DNA from: Polytrichum commune
Lineage: Eukaryota > Streptophyta > Polytrichopsida > Polytrichales > Polytrichaceae
Reading direction: 5' to 3'
Assembly: GCA_950295325.1 (NCBI GenBank)
Contig: OX485803.1
Coordinates: 498,001-562,000, forward strand
DNA: 64,000 nt
In this document: positions 40,771 through 59,570 of the stretch, in pieces
Numbering within the stretch: position 1 is the first letter of the stretch
Layout: each line of letters starts with the position of its first letter
Position numbers and translations under genes: made by a program
The notes under the pieces: model-generated
What the model was told of the DNA's origin: nothing
The model's input: the letters and a program-made list of their open reading frames with translations, nothing else
Database searches by the model: none

Positions 40771-43262
40771 ACATGGACGTTCTCTTCGGCAGCAATCCCA
40801 AGATTTCTTCGCTTTGTAGTGTAGGTTCTCCGATTTCGTTTGCAGCTTCTTTGGTGGCTCCCCGTTGTAGCTCCTACAGCAGCTCTTTTGCAGCTCCTCT
40901 CCAGGTTGTCGTTGCAGTTCCTTCGGATGCTCACCTCCTGGTCTCCTTCGAATCTTCTTCGACCTTTCACCTCGCGATCTCCTCCGCAGCTCCTCTGGCA
41001 GCTCCCCACAGCTTCCAAGTCTGGTGTAGATCTGGTGTCGATGTTTTCTCCAGCTCGTCAAGATATCTTTGCTAGCTCTCGAAGTGTGTATTCCCGAAGT
41101 GATGTTGTGTTGCTGTCTCTTCTGTTTATGTATCTTTCCCGAGGTTGTTGCGGTGGCCGTTTGAGCGGCCTTTCAGGGCTTGGTGAGGTGGGTGGAGAGG
41201 GGGGAGTTTCGAGGAGCATCTCTTAGCGACGCTTCAACCCTACTTCTCCCCCCTGACCTCCTGCAGCCTCCCGGCCTCTGAAGGGGCACACTACTCTGCG
41301 CTTCTCTTGCTATACATTGCTCCGGTTAAAGCCCGAGATCAACTATAACTCTAGAGCATAGTTAAATGATAATAACTTCAAAGTGTGTAGCAATGTTTGG
41401 ATCTTGGGCTTCCTTTAAGTTTTACCACAATCAGTGGACATTGATTCAAGTGAGCAATTTCTCTTACACTTCCATCTATGCCCCGAATATAAATTTGCTA
41501 CTTCCACTATGTCGGCATCAATTCATTTCTCAAACCTATGTGAGTTCTAAAAAATAGTCTAAATGACACTCAACATTTAGAATGTGCTTGCAATTTTTGA
41601 AGGATTGAATGTTTAACAAACAAAAATATTAAAATCCATTTCCACTCATATTAGTATAAACATAATTTTTACAATTTGTGGCAAAATACCACAAGTATAA
41701 GATACTATTGGGTGTAATTGCAAATATTTCCCCTCCCTCCCCACTCAGAAATTATCACTCATTGCTCATTGCTCATTGCTCACATGATTGCACTCCCATG
41801 TTTCGTTGTTACAAGGTTTTAGTGTTTTATGTTCTCATTTGTTTCCAATGCTTTTGAATAACAAAATATTACGAGTTCACATGTGAGGAATGTTGCATCC
41901 TTGGTTGTAAACCTGAGCGGACATGACAAACTTCACATCCCTGGGCCCTTGGGATCTTCCTCTTTTGTTAAACCAATGTCGACCCTTGAGCATGAGCCAT
42001 GGTAATATGTTGACATAGCTATGAAGACCACCATGTGGATCAAAATGACATCAAGCAATCACGTATTCTTGACATCATCCACAGAGCATAGCTTTTCATG
42101 GGGCACAATAGAAAAAATGGTTTTTTTCCGCAGGTATCTTATTTAGCCTTTGCTCCAAGTGTGTACAATTTACTTGATTAAGTATAATATATTAACCATG
42201 TATATTTACACATAGTTAAGTATGATATTTGCGGACTTGATTATGAAAAGCTTCAAGGTGTAGTTGTGGAATGCACTTAAACCACATTGCATTCCACTTC
42301 ATCATGTGTGCAAATATTGGATCATCCATGGATAATGGAGAAGGCGGTGGTGGTAGGTTGATATTGAAAAAAATCACTAAATACAATACTAATTGTTTTT
42401 ACCATGACTCGTGAACTGTTTGGATGGTTCACATACGCTTTTGCAACTGAACCAAGTGGGATCATGGAGGTGGCCATGTGGCTTTGTGCACCGTTACTAG
42501 TTGGGCTTTGATCTAGCTTGGGTCTAATATCCAAGTATGTTGTGTTGCTTCTAGGCAATGAAGGTGGGGGTCCTCACCATATGCAAGGTTGTCATACACG
42601 GGGCCTGGGAATTATTTTAAAGCATCTAATGGTTTTGACTTTGAATATTCATCAAATATTTTTTTGAGGCTTTTTTTGGTTCTTTATACCTATGTTGAGC
42701 CCAAAGGCTAATATACAAATTTTTTTTAATCAAGCACATAGCCATATTATGTGCAATACCTTAAAGTTTTGGTTTAAGCACCCTCTACCTTAAATACTCA
42801 CAAAACATGCATAAGTTACTGGCATCCTAGGATGTGGAGAAAATATATTGAAGATAACATGTTCAATATATCTAATCTATATCTATATACATAATTGATC
42901 TAATCCTATTGTATGCACTTCCAACTCTACATACAATTTGGTAACGCAACATATTTCTTTCGAGTGTTTGTTCTTGACTACAATCCTTGCCATATACCAC
43001 TTACATATAAATGTCCAATTTTTTTTTTAAAGTCACACAAGGTCCATATTCATAAGGTTATAATGGACTCTTTTCCTCAACGTGGAACCAATATTGCAAT
43101 ACAAAATGGAGGAACATGCTACATATTAGAAGACTTGGACCACTCTTGACATTGGTGTTTGTTTTATGGTCTCTTATGTTATACAAAAGTTAGAAAATAT
43201 TTGCACATCATGTAGGTAATGCAGTGTGCCTAGTGCTTTGTGATGTCTATGTAGACCCATCC
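40771..43262. other. No recognised gene
   Basis: 40771-41290 is GC-richer with 'gcagctcct' words; 41290-43262 is AT-rich and featureless apart from a short 'attgctcattgctc' repeat near 41760. No supportable gene, RNA or mobile element. Confidence 0.5.
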
Positions 43263-43270
43263 ATTGCAAG

Positions 43271-44189
43271 CTCGGGGGGGGGGGTAGTCATTGGTTGGAG
43301 TAGCAATATACGTGCAAACAAATGACAGGGTATTTTAAAAACATGGGGGCAAAAAATTATAAATGGACTTAAGAGTAATACAGGGTATCAAAAATGGCAC
43401 TAGACATCTTTAAAGTACTATAGGGTATGGAATAATAGGTAATTTGGAATTATAAGTAACGCAAGCCATTTTTCTATTAACCCAAAGTAGAAATTTACAC
43501 ACGGGTAGGTCACTCTAAGGCATTTTTGTGCACCACGTGCGGCTGGGGGTTTTGTGTTTTGGGGCTATTTACCTTCAAGGGCTGAATTAAAGCCTCCCTA
43601 TAATTACTTAAATTTCAAAAATGGCTCATTTGTTTGCACCCTTCCATTACTTATACTGTCCAAGTCACTGCAATTTTTTGTACTCTATATTCCTTTTAAG
43701 TAATAAAAGCTAATCTACTTCCTAACGCATTGACGAGTGTTAAGGGAAACCATGGAAACAAAGGAGGGTGCAAACAGTAATATCATTGCAAACAAAGTTA
43801 TGAAGAAAACACATAAGAGACCATAGCAAACATACTAAACATACCTTCTAGGATCCTTATCTTCAGCCCCTATATTAATTTTACAAAAAATAATGGCCCA
43901 CATTTTATGTCCATCTAACTTACTTATAATGGGATTGTCTACATTTAATGGCCCCTTCATTTTTTGGAATTCCTTTATAATTTTTATTTCAAATGATTTT
44001 AATCCTCTCTATATTATGCCGCACGTCGTTTTTAAAATGCACTAAGTGACCTACCCGTGAATTTACATAATGATAGCATGTGAAAAAAAGAAGAGAATTG
44101 AAAGTAATACCCCCTTATAAAATAGTGGTTGTTCGCACCTATATCCTTAACTTTTTAACACACTGCCCCCCCCCCCCCCCCCCCCCGAG
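43271..44189. mobile_element. G-run-ended MITE, copy 1 (interrupted)
   Basis: Starts CTCGGGGGGGGGG and ends CCCCCCCCCGAG, with a perfect 8-bp duplication ATTGCAAG (43263-43270 and 44190-44197). Without the nested element at 43500-44059 and one duplicated octamer it is about 350 bp and closely matches copies at 45113 and 63720. There is no ORF. An 8-bp duplication fits hAT-type elements, but the unusual G/C-run ends do not resemble common hAT ends. Confidence 0.88.
43500..44059. mobile_element. hAT-like MITE (560 bp) nested in the G-run MITE
   Basis: Inverted ends CACGGGTAGGTCACT / AGTGACCTACCCGTG and perfect 8-bp duplication AATTTACA (43492-43499 and 44060-44067). Copy 2 of the host MITE at about 45340 provides the empty site (agtagaaaattacataatg). 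It shares ends and subterminal DNA with the 1501-bp element at 35874-37374, and is probably a deletion derivative. Confidence 0.93.
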
Positions 44190-44197
44190 ATTGCAAG

Positions 44198-45104
44198 CAT
44201 GGAAAATGCAAAGAGGTGTTTGGTGGCTTAAACCCAAGGCCTAAATTTTGATCCCATGGGAACTTCAAGGCTAAGCCGCCTAAGGCCAGAACATGATTGA
44301 GTTGGATGGGCGACCTTCGTAGCACTTGATTTATGGTGCACCCTACCCCCTATGATCCACCCAATCATAGCACTCGGGGGTAGTTGGCTGAACCAAATAT
44401 TTTCAACCTACCATGTGGGAACGGAGGGGCTTGTCCCTGGGGGAGCTAGGTGCCAACCAGCTTGTCCGCTCCTGTTTAAGGTTCCGAAGGACGCAATAAT
44501 CGGTGGGGCCCCTCTAATTCTCCTAATGCCCGTTTTGAGATTACATATAGATTTAACTCACCTAAAAAACGAACCAACACCATAATTCACACCAATGGCA
44601 ACATCATAGTCGTATTTGTTTCCTTGTAAAGAGATATTCTATAGGCTAAATGTTTCTTTGTTAAGACGAATTCATTCTAGGGGATGGGCTTAGTATAGAA
44701 GTGGGGACTATGATAGGAGTTGGTTAGGTTTCTAATATATATTTTAATTATTCATTTTGAGTATATTAATTTTCTAATTCTTCAATAATTATGCAGTATG
44801 CATTATAATATAATATATACATTACATATATATTATATATATTGTATATATGTTTTGCTAATGCTTGATGAATTGCCTACGTCTTACTTGAAATATGTTA
44901 TTAATCAAATATTCCCATTTGTTTAGGTCTGATTGACCACTTCTCTACCTATATTAAATTTGGAGAAAATATTGGCAAACCCATCATGACACGTGGCTTA
45001 AATATTAAAGTTAATGGGCTATAGATGACTACTTGACGCTTAATATGACCTGAATGTAGGGTGATCATACTCCATTCTATGAATTATGAACTTATAGGTT
45101 TCAC
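44198..45104. other. No recognised gene
   Basis: Spacer between two copies of the G-run MITE, with an AT-rich tract (tatataatatatacattacatatat, about 44800-44855). A 77-codon frame at 44352-44585 is not supported by any pattern. Confidence 0.5.
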
Positions 45105-45112
45105 ATATTGAG

Positions 45113-45465
45113 CTCGGGGGGGGGGGGGGGGTAGTCATTTGTTGGAGTAGCAATATACGTGCGAACAAATGATTGGGTATTTTAAAAACATGGGGGCAAA
45201 AACTTATAAATGGACTTAAGAGTAATATAGGGTATCAAAAATGGCACTGGACATCTTTAAAGTATTATAGGGTATGGAATAATAGGTAATTTGGAATTAT
45301 AAGTAATGCAAGCCATTTTTCTACTAACCCAAAGTAGAAAATTACATAATGATAGCATGTGAAAAAAAAAAGAATTGAAAGTAATACCCTCCTATAAAAT
45401 AGTGGTTGTTCGCACCTATATCCTTAACTCTTTAACACAGTGCCCCCCCCCCCCCCCCGCCCGAG
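45113..45465. mobile_element. G-run-ended MITE, copy 2
   Basis: 353 bp from CTCGGGG to CCGAG, flanked by ATATTGAG and ATATTAAG (7 of 8 bases match, 45105-45112 and 45466-45473). Closely similar to copy 1 without the nested element. Confidence 0.9.
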
Positions 45466-45473
45466 ATATTAAG

Positions 45474-46107
45474 CCAAAGCAAAAGAGTTGTTATAAAAGT
45501 GAAACAAATATCACTTCATAAATGTATGGAAATACCTACAAAACATATTGATCTTCAAACCTCACTGGTTCATCAATCATATGCAAAATGGTAATAGCAA
45601 TGAGCCAAGCCCATGCTATTGTGACTACATGAAACTTGAAAATATTGAGGGGCATGGGTGATGAGGCCATCGACGTTGAGCCTTTCAAAACAAGCCAACC
45701 ATTAACAATGGATGAATGGTGTGAGACATTTATTCATATGCATGGATGTAACATATTGGGACGATGCATCTTCATACTATAATAGTGGATGGAAACAACA
45801 AGGTGGCATCCATGGGGGTTGGCTTGGACCATAATAGGACCACATTAAAACAACATAATTTATATGCACAAATGCACTACAACAGGCTAGGATGATACTG
45901 GTTCAAGCTAGTATTGTACATTAGACATTATCTCTTGGAATGCCCAAACCCTAAACCTCGAGTCCAAGTTACATGCACAACCTAAGTTTATGGAGTCGTT
46001 GAGTTATTTTTCCTAAACCCTAAACCGAATGACGCAAATTTCCACACATCAAAAAATTCCAACGTCCAGGTGGAATTTCTGTACATTGGCGTCATGAAGC
46101 CATTGAC
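45474..46107. other. 3' flank of the receptor kinase; two telobox-like words
   Basis: No gene. Contains 'aaaccctaaacct' (about 45946) and 'cctaaaccctaaaccg' (about 46013), short telomere-like words also seen at 6480-6560. Confidence 0.5.
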
Positions 46108-52917
<6,810 letters not shown>

Positions 52918-54244
52918 CTGTAAAACCACTTTGTGTTAGCCTATGAATTGTAGATGTGTTTATAAAACGTGCTCTTGATTGTTGTTGAGATTTGTGAAGC
53001 AACTGGGGGCATTCACGGTCAAGGTACTACTTTTGGGTGTCTAACAGGTAGAGGACTAAATTGGATAACTATACATAGTTGGTGTGCTTAGATTTGTATT
53101 GTGGAGCATATTTTGGATCACACCTACATTTAATATTTCATATTGAGTACACCGACAAAGTTAATTCACAAGGAATAGGGTTATCTAAGATATCATTTTG
53201 ATTCCTTAACGGACATCTATGAGTGTGGTCAAAATTGTTGACCTTAAGATCAAGGAATGAAAAGGACAACAAAAATTAATTGAAATGATCCCGACGTTTT
53301 TCCTCACAATAATCGTTCAATTGTGTATCAATAGAACTAAAAATGTATTGCATATCAATTATATAGCTTTACATATGACACCAAACGTGGCCAACATTAC
53401 ACAATAATATGGCTACATGAAATAGGAACGTTTAGTATTAGAATTGGACATTAACAAAATCTATATATGGACACATAACATTTACACCAAGGTACTAGGA
53501 TGGAAAACAAGGAATAATTCACCTCTGATGTACGCTTTAATAATGAAATTATTATTGATGTGGCTCAAAAAACAAGTCATATGGCCTCTTTATAAGTCTT
53601 ATGACCTATCTACTCATTTCATAGAGGATTTATCTAGTATTGGTAATTATTTAATATTAAAGCATATCTTTCTTCATAAGTCTTATGACCAATGTACTTA
53701 TCTATGTATATATATTTATTGATCAAATAATAATAAATCATAATAAACGCCAAGATCCAATGCGACATAGTCCTTAATTCCTTTGTCCCAAAAGTAGTAC
53801 GCCAATCGTGAATGGCCCCGACTATAAGATTTTCTGAAGGGTGCCCATATGGAGCCTTAATAATCTCTTATTATCACACATAATAAAACACATGACAAAG
53901 CACTAGGAGAAAACTTGTCCATTACAACCATCCTTTGTGGCTTGTCCATTGCAACTCATGGCAAGAAAGTGCAAATGTAAATCGTTTCCATTGTCTTTGT
54001 TCAAAAATTACAACCAAAAACCTTTGGTTGACAACCACAATGACATATTTAGGAAATATGGTCATCAATTAATGGACAAGCCACAAATAATGATTGAAGT
54101 GGCCAAGCTTGCTTCTAGCAATCACTAATGTTTTTTGTAACGCATTACATTCTAGTATCCTTCACTTCAAGTTTTTGATGTAAAGAAGCCCCAAACATGA
54201 AGGCTAACAAACCCACAATAAATTTCATTGGGTTTAAGAAGTCC
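52918..54244. other. No recognised gene
   Basis: AT-rich DNA between the receptor kinase and the hAT transposase. More LRR exons of the kinase would be expected here on the minus strand, but I could not find any. Short open frames (53444-53722, 53937-54128) have no recognisable pattern. Confidence 0.45.
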
Positions 54245-54355
54245 ATTTGCAGCTGTCTTGATTCAGAGCTTACCCATCGAAATGCTTATTTCTGCAGTCT
54301 GTCTTTATTTAGAGCTTACCCATCGAAATGTTTTCTGTCTACAGTCTGTCTGTAT
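54245..54355 (+). repeat. Two tandem 55-bp units upstream of the hAT transposase
   Basis: 'agagcttacccatcgaaatg(c/t)tt...ctgcagtctgtct(t/g)tat' occurs twice back to back. It may be subterminal or promoter DNA of the hAT element. Confidence 0.7.
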
Positions 54356-54485
54356 AAAATCAGAATTAATTCTTCACTCAGCTTAGTGGAATCTGTTTGT
54401 TCTGCTTTTTTGGTTACTATAATGTGCTTTGGTTACTGAAATTGTGTATAATTTTCTTATATGAAATGTGGGCTTAGAATTAGGA

Positions 54486-56716
54486 ATGGCAAAACGACAA
54501 AGGTCCTTAAAGGAACATTTTTTGACCACTCCTCGAAATATTGATATAGATGATTTAGCATCTGAAACATGTGCATTGGATGATTTACGATCTTCTGAAG
54601 TTCCAAATGCACAAGGTATATGGAAAGACCAATGGTATAGCCAATTTGATTGGCTAGATTTTTCTCCCGATTCGGGAAGAGTGTGTTGTAAAATTTGCAA
54701 GGAGAAGGGTGGACGTTTGGTATATGCCAAGGAGGGATCCAAAAATCTAAAGGTAAGTGCATTTCATGATCATGCATGTTCTAGTGAACATAAAAAAATT
54801 TGTTGGGTTTTACAAAGTGGTGGCAAAGTGGAGAAGGCGATCAAACAAGGGCAACGTGCATGTGATGAATCATTGTCATCATTGTTTCGTGCTGCCTATT
54901 TTATAGGAAAGCAATCCCTCCCTTATGCAAAATTTCCTTCTTTGTGTTCATTGCTTGCTAGTGTAAAGGCTCCTATCACTGCATCTTTGTATTATGATGA
55001 AAAATCATGTGCTGATTTAATTTCAAGTATGTCTAATGTCATAAAAAAAAATTATATGTAGGGTTCGAAATTCTCCTTTCTATGGTATCATGATTGATGA
55101 ATCTACGGACATAAGTGTTACCGGTCATCTTGTTGTATTTGTCACAATTATAGAGGAAGGTGTGTCTTTGACTGTCTTTTTAGGTTTGTTAGAGATTGAG
55201 GGTGGAAAAAAAATGCTAATATTATTTTTGAATGTTTAGTCAATCACTTAAAGATTAAAGAACTTGATTTATGCAAGTGTATGGCATTTGGCAGTGATAG
55301 TGCAAGCACCATGGTGGGATCTCATGGTGGAGTAGCAATAAGATTGAAAAACAACCTAAACCCATTCATTTTGTCTTGTCATTGTGTTGCTCATAGGACT
55401 AATCTAGCGGCACTTGATGCATCTAAAGCATCAGATTACAAGGTAATATCCGATGAGGTTGATAATATTTTGAATGCAATTGCTTCATACTTTAATATGT
55501 CAAATAAGCGTAAACATGCACTCACAACCTTGCAAATAGTACTTTTTTATGCTAAAAAAACTATGAAACGGTATCATAAGATATGATGGCTTAGTAGGTG
55601 GCAAGCTGTGACTACCTTATGTGATTCATTAGAGTCTGTTTTGTGTTTTTTTCGTGATGTGAAAGACAAAAAAACCTTGGTCAAATGAAGGTTCTTTTTG
55701 CCAAGTTAAAACAATTTAAATACATATATATTTTATATTTTCTAGCTGATATCTTGCATTCCTTAGCATTGTTATCAAAGATTTTTCAAAACAAATTTGT
55801 GGATGTCAAAACTATTGGTAGTATTGTTAGAACCGAGATAGCACAAATTAGAATGTTGTTTATTGTTGAGCAAACTGATTTGAATGCTTCTACATTTAAC
55901 GAAAACACTAGCTATCATGTCATTCCCGAATATGGCCCTCTTGGGGGTCATCTTCGAAAGCTTTCAAGTGAAATTCATGGAAAAATGTATCACGGTTTTG
56001 AAATGGACCGGTCTAGATTAGGAGATGACCTTGAGGAAGCACTTAAATTCCAACGTGCCTTTGCGGAAGCTGTTTGTGCAGGCTTGGATGCCAGATTTGT
56101 AGACAATGATCTTATTTCATGTTTTAAAATCTTAAATCCTACTAATATGCCTTCAAAGCAGATAGGCCTCCAAAATTGGGGGGTGGTTGAATTGGAGAAA
56201 TTACTAGCACGCTATGGGCATGATCGCTCCCAAGAAGGTTCAAAATTTCCCCCCTTTGTTGATGTGATGGCTTGCAAGCGTGAATTTCTAGCTTTCAAAT
56301 TGCAAGCCACCACTGAATGGGGAGATAAGACTTGTAGAGATTTATGGGGCATGATCACATGGAATCATTCTTTGCAAACCCGATATCTTAATTTGCTTGT
56401 CCTTGTTGATTTGGCTAGAGTACAATGTGTATCGACATTCACTTGTGAAAGGGCATTTAGTGTCCAAAATTTAATAAAAACACGAGTGAGAAATAGACTT
56501 GGAAGTAAAAATTTGGAAGCTATGCTTAGAATTGCTTTAAAGGGACCAAATGAGAACTTTGATAATATTATTGAAGAGGCAATTCCTTTGTGGAAAAGTG
56601 GAACTAAATACCGGTTTTTATATGCTAATCCTTCACTTTATGTGTCTTCGGGAAGTGATGCATCTTGTTCAGTAAGTTCAACTATGTTTTCTAATTCTGA
56701 GGATACGGATATCTAA
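54486..56716 (+). pseudogene. hAT-family transposase (TTF zinc finger, DUF4371, dimerisation), decayed
   Basis: Start at ATG 54486 (MAKRQRSLKEHF). The N-terminal TTF/BED-like finger reads WYSQFDWLDFSP, VCCKICKEKGG and FHDHACSSEHKK. A DUF4371/RNase-H-like part follows with YGIMIDESTDIS (catalytic-type Asp-Glu, about 55085-55115), CMAFGSDSASTMVGSHGG and LSCHCVAHRTNLAA. The C-terminus has the hAT dimerisation motif STFTCERAFSVQNLIKTRV. The layout resembles ZNF862/KIAA1586-like plant hAT transposases. Frameshifts lie at A-runs near 55048 and 55208, a TGA interrupts WLSRW near 55585, and another shift occurs near 55685, so it is inactive. Terminal repeats and 8-bp duplication were not located. Confidence 0.88.
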
Positions 56717-56919
56717 GAGATGCATGTATTGTTGTACTAACTAGCATCTTAATAATGTACGAACCCTTTTTGGATTTATACATTTTTTCAAGGCTAAATC
56801 CTTGGCCCCAAGTTGGTGGGGGCTTGGCAAGGTTCAAATCCTTCCAAGGATTCTTGGATTTTATATCAACACAAATTCACCCATTTAAAAGCATAATACG
56901 ATTTTTTTTATAATACTAA

Positions 56920-57120
56920 AAAAAAAACAAATCCGACATACAATACAAATCTTCGGAAACATACCGAATTGAAATTCACAAAATCGGAAAATTACTGAAT
57001 GAGAAAGTTAAATATCGGACTTTAACCGACAAAAAAAATTGGATTTAGGTAGCTTCCGATCAAAAAAATAAAAATCCGAATCTTTTCATAAAAGATCGGA
57101 AATCTACCGATTTTGGTAAA
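56920..57120 (+). repeat. Cluster of about ten TCGGA/TCCGA words
   Basis: Within about 190 bp 3' of the hAT gene there are about ten short words in both orientations (atcgga, atccga, taccga). hAT transposases bind clustered subterminal repeats, so this is probably the element's 3' subterminal region. Confidence 0.5.
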
Positions 57121-57335
57121 AAACTCCCCGGACTCTGGCGAGTGGTGTGCAGGCGAGGAAGTGCATGACATCCGAGGACAGCGCACAAGATGAATATGAA
57201 GCTGCTCAATTGCAAGCACAGGAGAGCAGGACGCTCATACACACACAACCTCTTTAGCAACGCCATGCTTTCTTGCACCTGGAGAGAGACAACGCAGTTT
57301 GTAAGACAAGACAGATGCAAATCCCATGCACATCA

Positions 57336-58926
57336 CTTGAGACCAGGGACCAAACAACAACAAAGATATAACATCCCCTTCTATGATGCAAAAGTAGATA
57401 GAGAACTCTTGCAAATCAATCACTTGCGAAAGCTTGAATCAAAATATCTCATTTAATACTTGGAAGAATCATACAAACGAAAGTAAGAACACATTAGGGA
57501 CACATTTATCTACCACTAATCATTTCCACAAAGCCTAACATGTACATTGAGAAAAAAAGAAAAACAAACACATTGTCATATGAATTGTAAAAGTACATTG
57601 GGGATCAAAAGTACACACTCACATGGTACCGATCCCCTACATTAACTTTAACCCGATGAGGCTTGCTAGGGGTTTGACAATGTATCCATTCGGTCAGCAT
57701 TTGGCATTTTAGTCGACGACGTAACGATGTGGTGACACTTTTGTACAAACTTTACTCAGAAGTGGTGAGTGGTACGCACAGTGATCAGGGAGATTTTTGG
57801 GCATAATCGGTTGAGATCCCGGTGTTTGCAAGTCCAACAGGTTACATGTTCACATCCTCCGGCTTCCCTTTATTAAATTGGGGTATATTCTATAAATTTC
57901 TCTAAAATGATCGGTAATTTTCCTGCAGTCTTGACCTTCAACCGGTTATTTCTCAAGCTCAACCGGTTAATCTGTAACTAACTGCCGGTTCTCCCCTATC
58001 ATTGGGTACACATACCCCATGATTCTAGAATCTAGAAGCACCTCAGCCTCAAATGCTACCACACTCTAACCTCCCCAATATCATGGTTGTGGCAACCAAA
58101 GTGCACGGGATATTAAGGAGGCATGTAGTGATAACATTGATGTGTGGTAATAGAGGACCAATGCAACGTGTGACAATATGGAATGACACAAAGTCAACAT
58201 TGTGATGATGACAATGTTGACAATGTCATCATTGAGACATCACTTGAGACTAGGGACCAAACAACAACGAAGATGTAACATCCCCTTTTATGATGCAAAA
58301 GCAGATAGAGAACTCTTGCAAATCAATTACTTGTAAATCTTTCATTTCATAAAAAAAAATCTAACCAAAGTGAATGATAGTCTCCAAAATTTGCATGAAA
58401 GCTTGAATCGAAATATCTCATTTAATACTCGGAAGAATCATACAAACGAAAGTAAGAACACATTAGGGACACATATTTCTACCACTAATGATTTCCACGA
58501 AGCATAGCTTGTACATTGAGAAAAAGGAATGAAAAAAATCCTCATAAGAATTGTAAAAGTACATTGGGGGATCAAAAGTACGCACTCACATGGTACCCAA
58601 CGAGGTTTGCTAGGGGTTTGACAATGTATCCATTTGATCATTTGGCAATTTAGTCAACGTTGTAATGATGTGGTGACACTTTGTACAAACTTCACTCACA
58701 AGTGGTGAGTTGTACACATCCCACTTGATTCTAGAATCTAGAAGCACCTTGGCTTCAAATGCTACCACACTCTAACCTCCCTAATATCATGACTGTGGCT
58801 ACCAAAGTGCACGGGAAATGAAGGAGGCTTGTAGTGTTAACATGGATGTGTGATAATAAAAGATCATTGTAATACGTGACTATTAGGAATGACAGAAAGT
58901 CAACATTGTAATGATGACAATGATGA
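57336..58926 (+). repeat. Tandem duplication, units about 0.9 and 0.7 kb
   Basis: 57336-58232 and 58240-58926 share long near-identical blocks: 'gagac(c)agggaccaaacaacaac', 'gaactcttgcaaatcaat', 'gtacattgggg(g)atcaaaagtac', 'gattctagaatctagaagcacc' and 'aaagtgcacggga'. No gene in either. The second unit has lost an internal part (equivalent of about 57780-58000). Confidence 0.8.
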
Positions 58927-59279
58927 TGCATGTTATGAGCCCAAAATGGTTGCTCATATTTGTTTTATGCTTAGAATTTACTCAAAGTTGCATTTGACAT
59001 CGTTATTGAAACAACAAAAAGTATTAAAAAGAGTGAGGCTTGGTGTGGATTTATGTTTTAGGCCTTAGGCTTATTAATTATGGTTCATTAAAGGATTAGT
59101 GGCATTAGGGGGGTTAAATGAATTTATTTGAGAGTGTGTGTGTTAAGTAAGGGGAAGGGCCTTGGGGTTTAATTGTTTGAATTAAGGTTTTCCCGTGTTG
59201 GTTTAGGGGTTAAGGGTTTAGTGGATAGGCTTGAGTTATTTTTAGTTGTAAGGGGTTTAAGGGATGTGTGGTTTTAGGT
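58927..59279. other. No recognised gene
   Basis: About 350 bp of plain sequence leading into a (CT)n tract at 59283-59304. Confidence 0.5.
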
Positions 59280-59570
59280 TCCCCTCTCTCTCTCTCTCTC
59301 TCTCGGCGGCGAGCCGGGGCGGCAGCTGGTGAAGCTAGCAAGCTGGTTGAGCTCGGAAGCTGGTTGAGCTTCGGAGGCTGGGTGAATTTTGTAGCAAGCT
59401 GGTTGAGCTCGGAAGCTGGGTAAGATTCTGTAGCGGGGTGAACTTCGGCAGCAAGCTGGTTGAGCTTCGGAGGCTGGGTGAATTCTGTAGCAAGCTGGTT
59501 GAGCTCGGCAGCTGGGTTGAGCTTATGTAGCTGGGTGGAGCATTCGGGAAGCAGGCTGCTAGTATTGTCG
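59280..59570 (+). repeat. (CT)n tract followed by an 'agctggttgagctcgg' minisatellite
   Basis: About eight imperfect units mixing gcaagctggttgagctcgg, aagctgggtgaa and gcttcggaggctgggtga. GC-rich against AT-rich surroundings. The 133-codon minus-strand frame across it (KLNQLA/ELNQLATEF repeats) is a translation of the repeat. Confidence 0.85.

Noticed and set aside
40432-41226. Overlapping frames of 120-150 codons on both strands
   Set aside because: They follow GC-rich tandem repeats; no domain pattern or consistent frame between repeat units.
44171-44186. Long C and G runs as assembly errors
   Set aside because: Run length may be inexact, but runs occur at both ends of several copies flanked by 8-bp duplications, so the ends are real.
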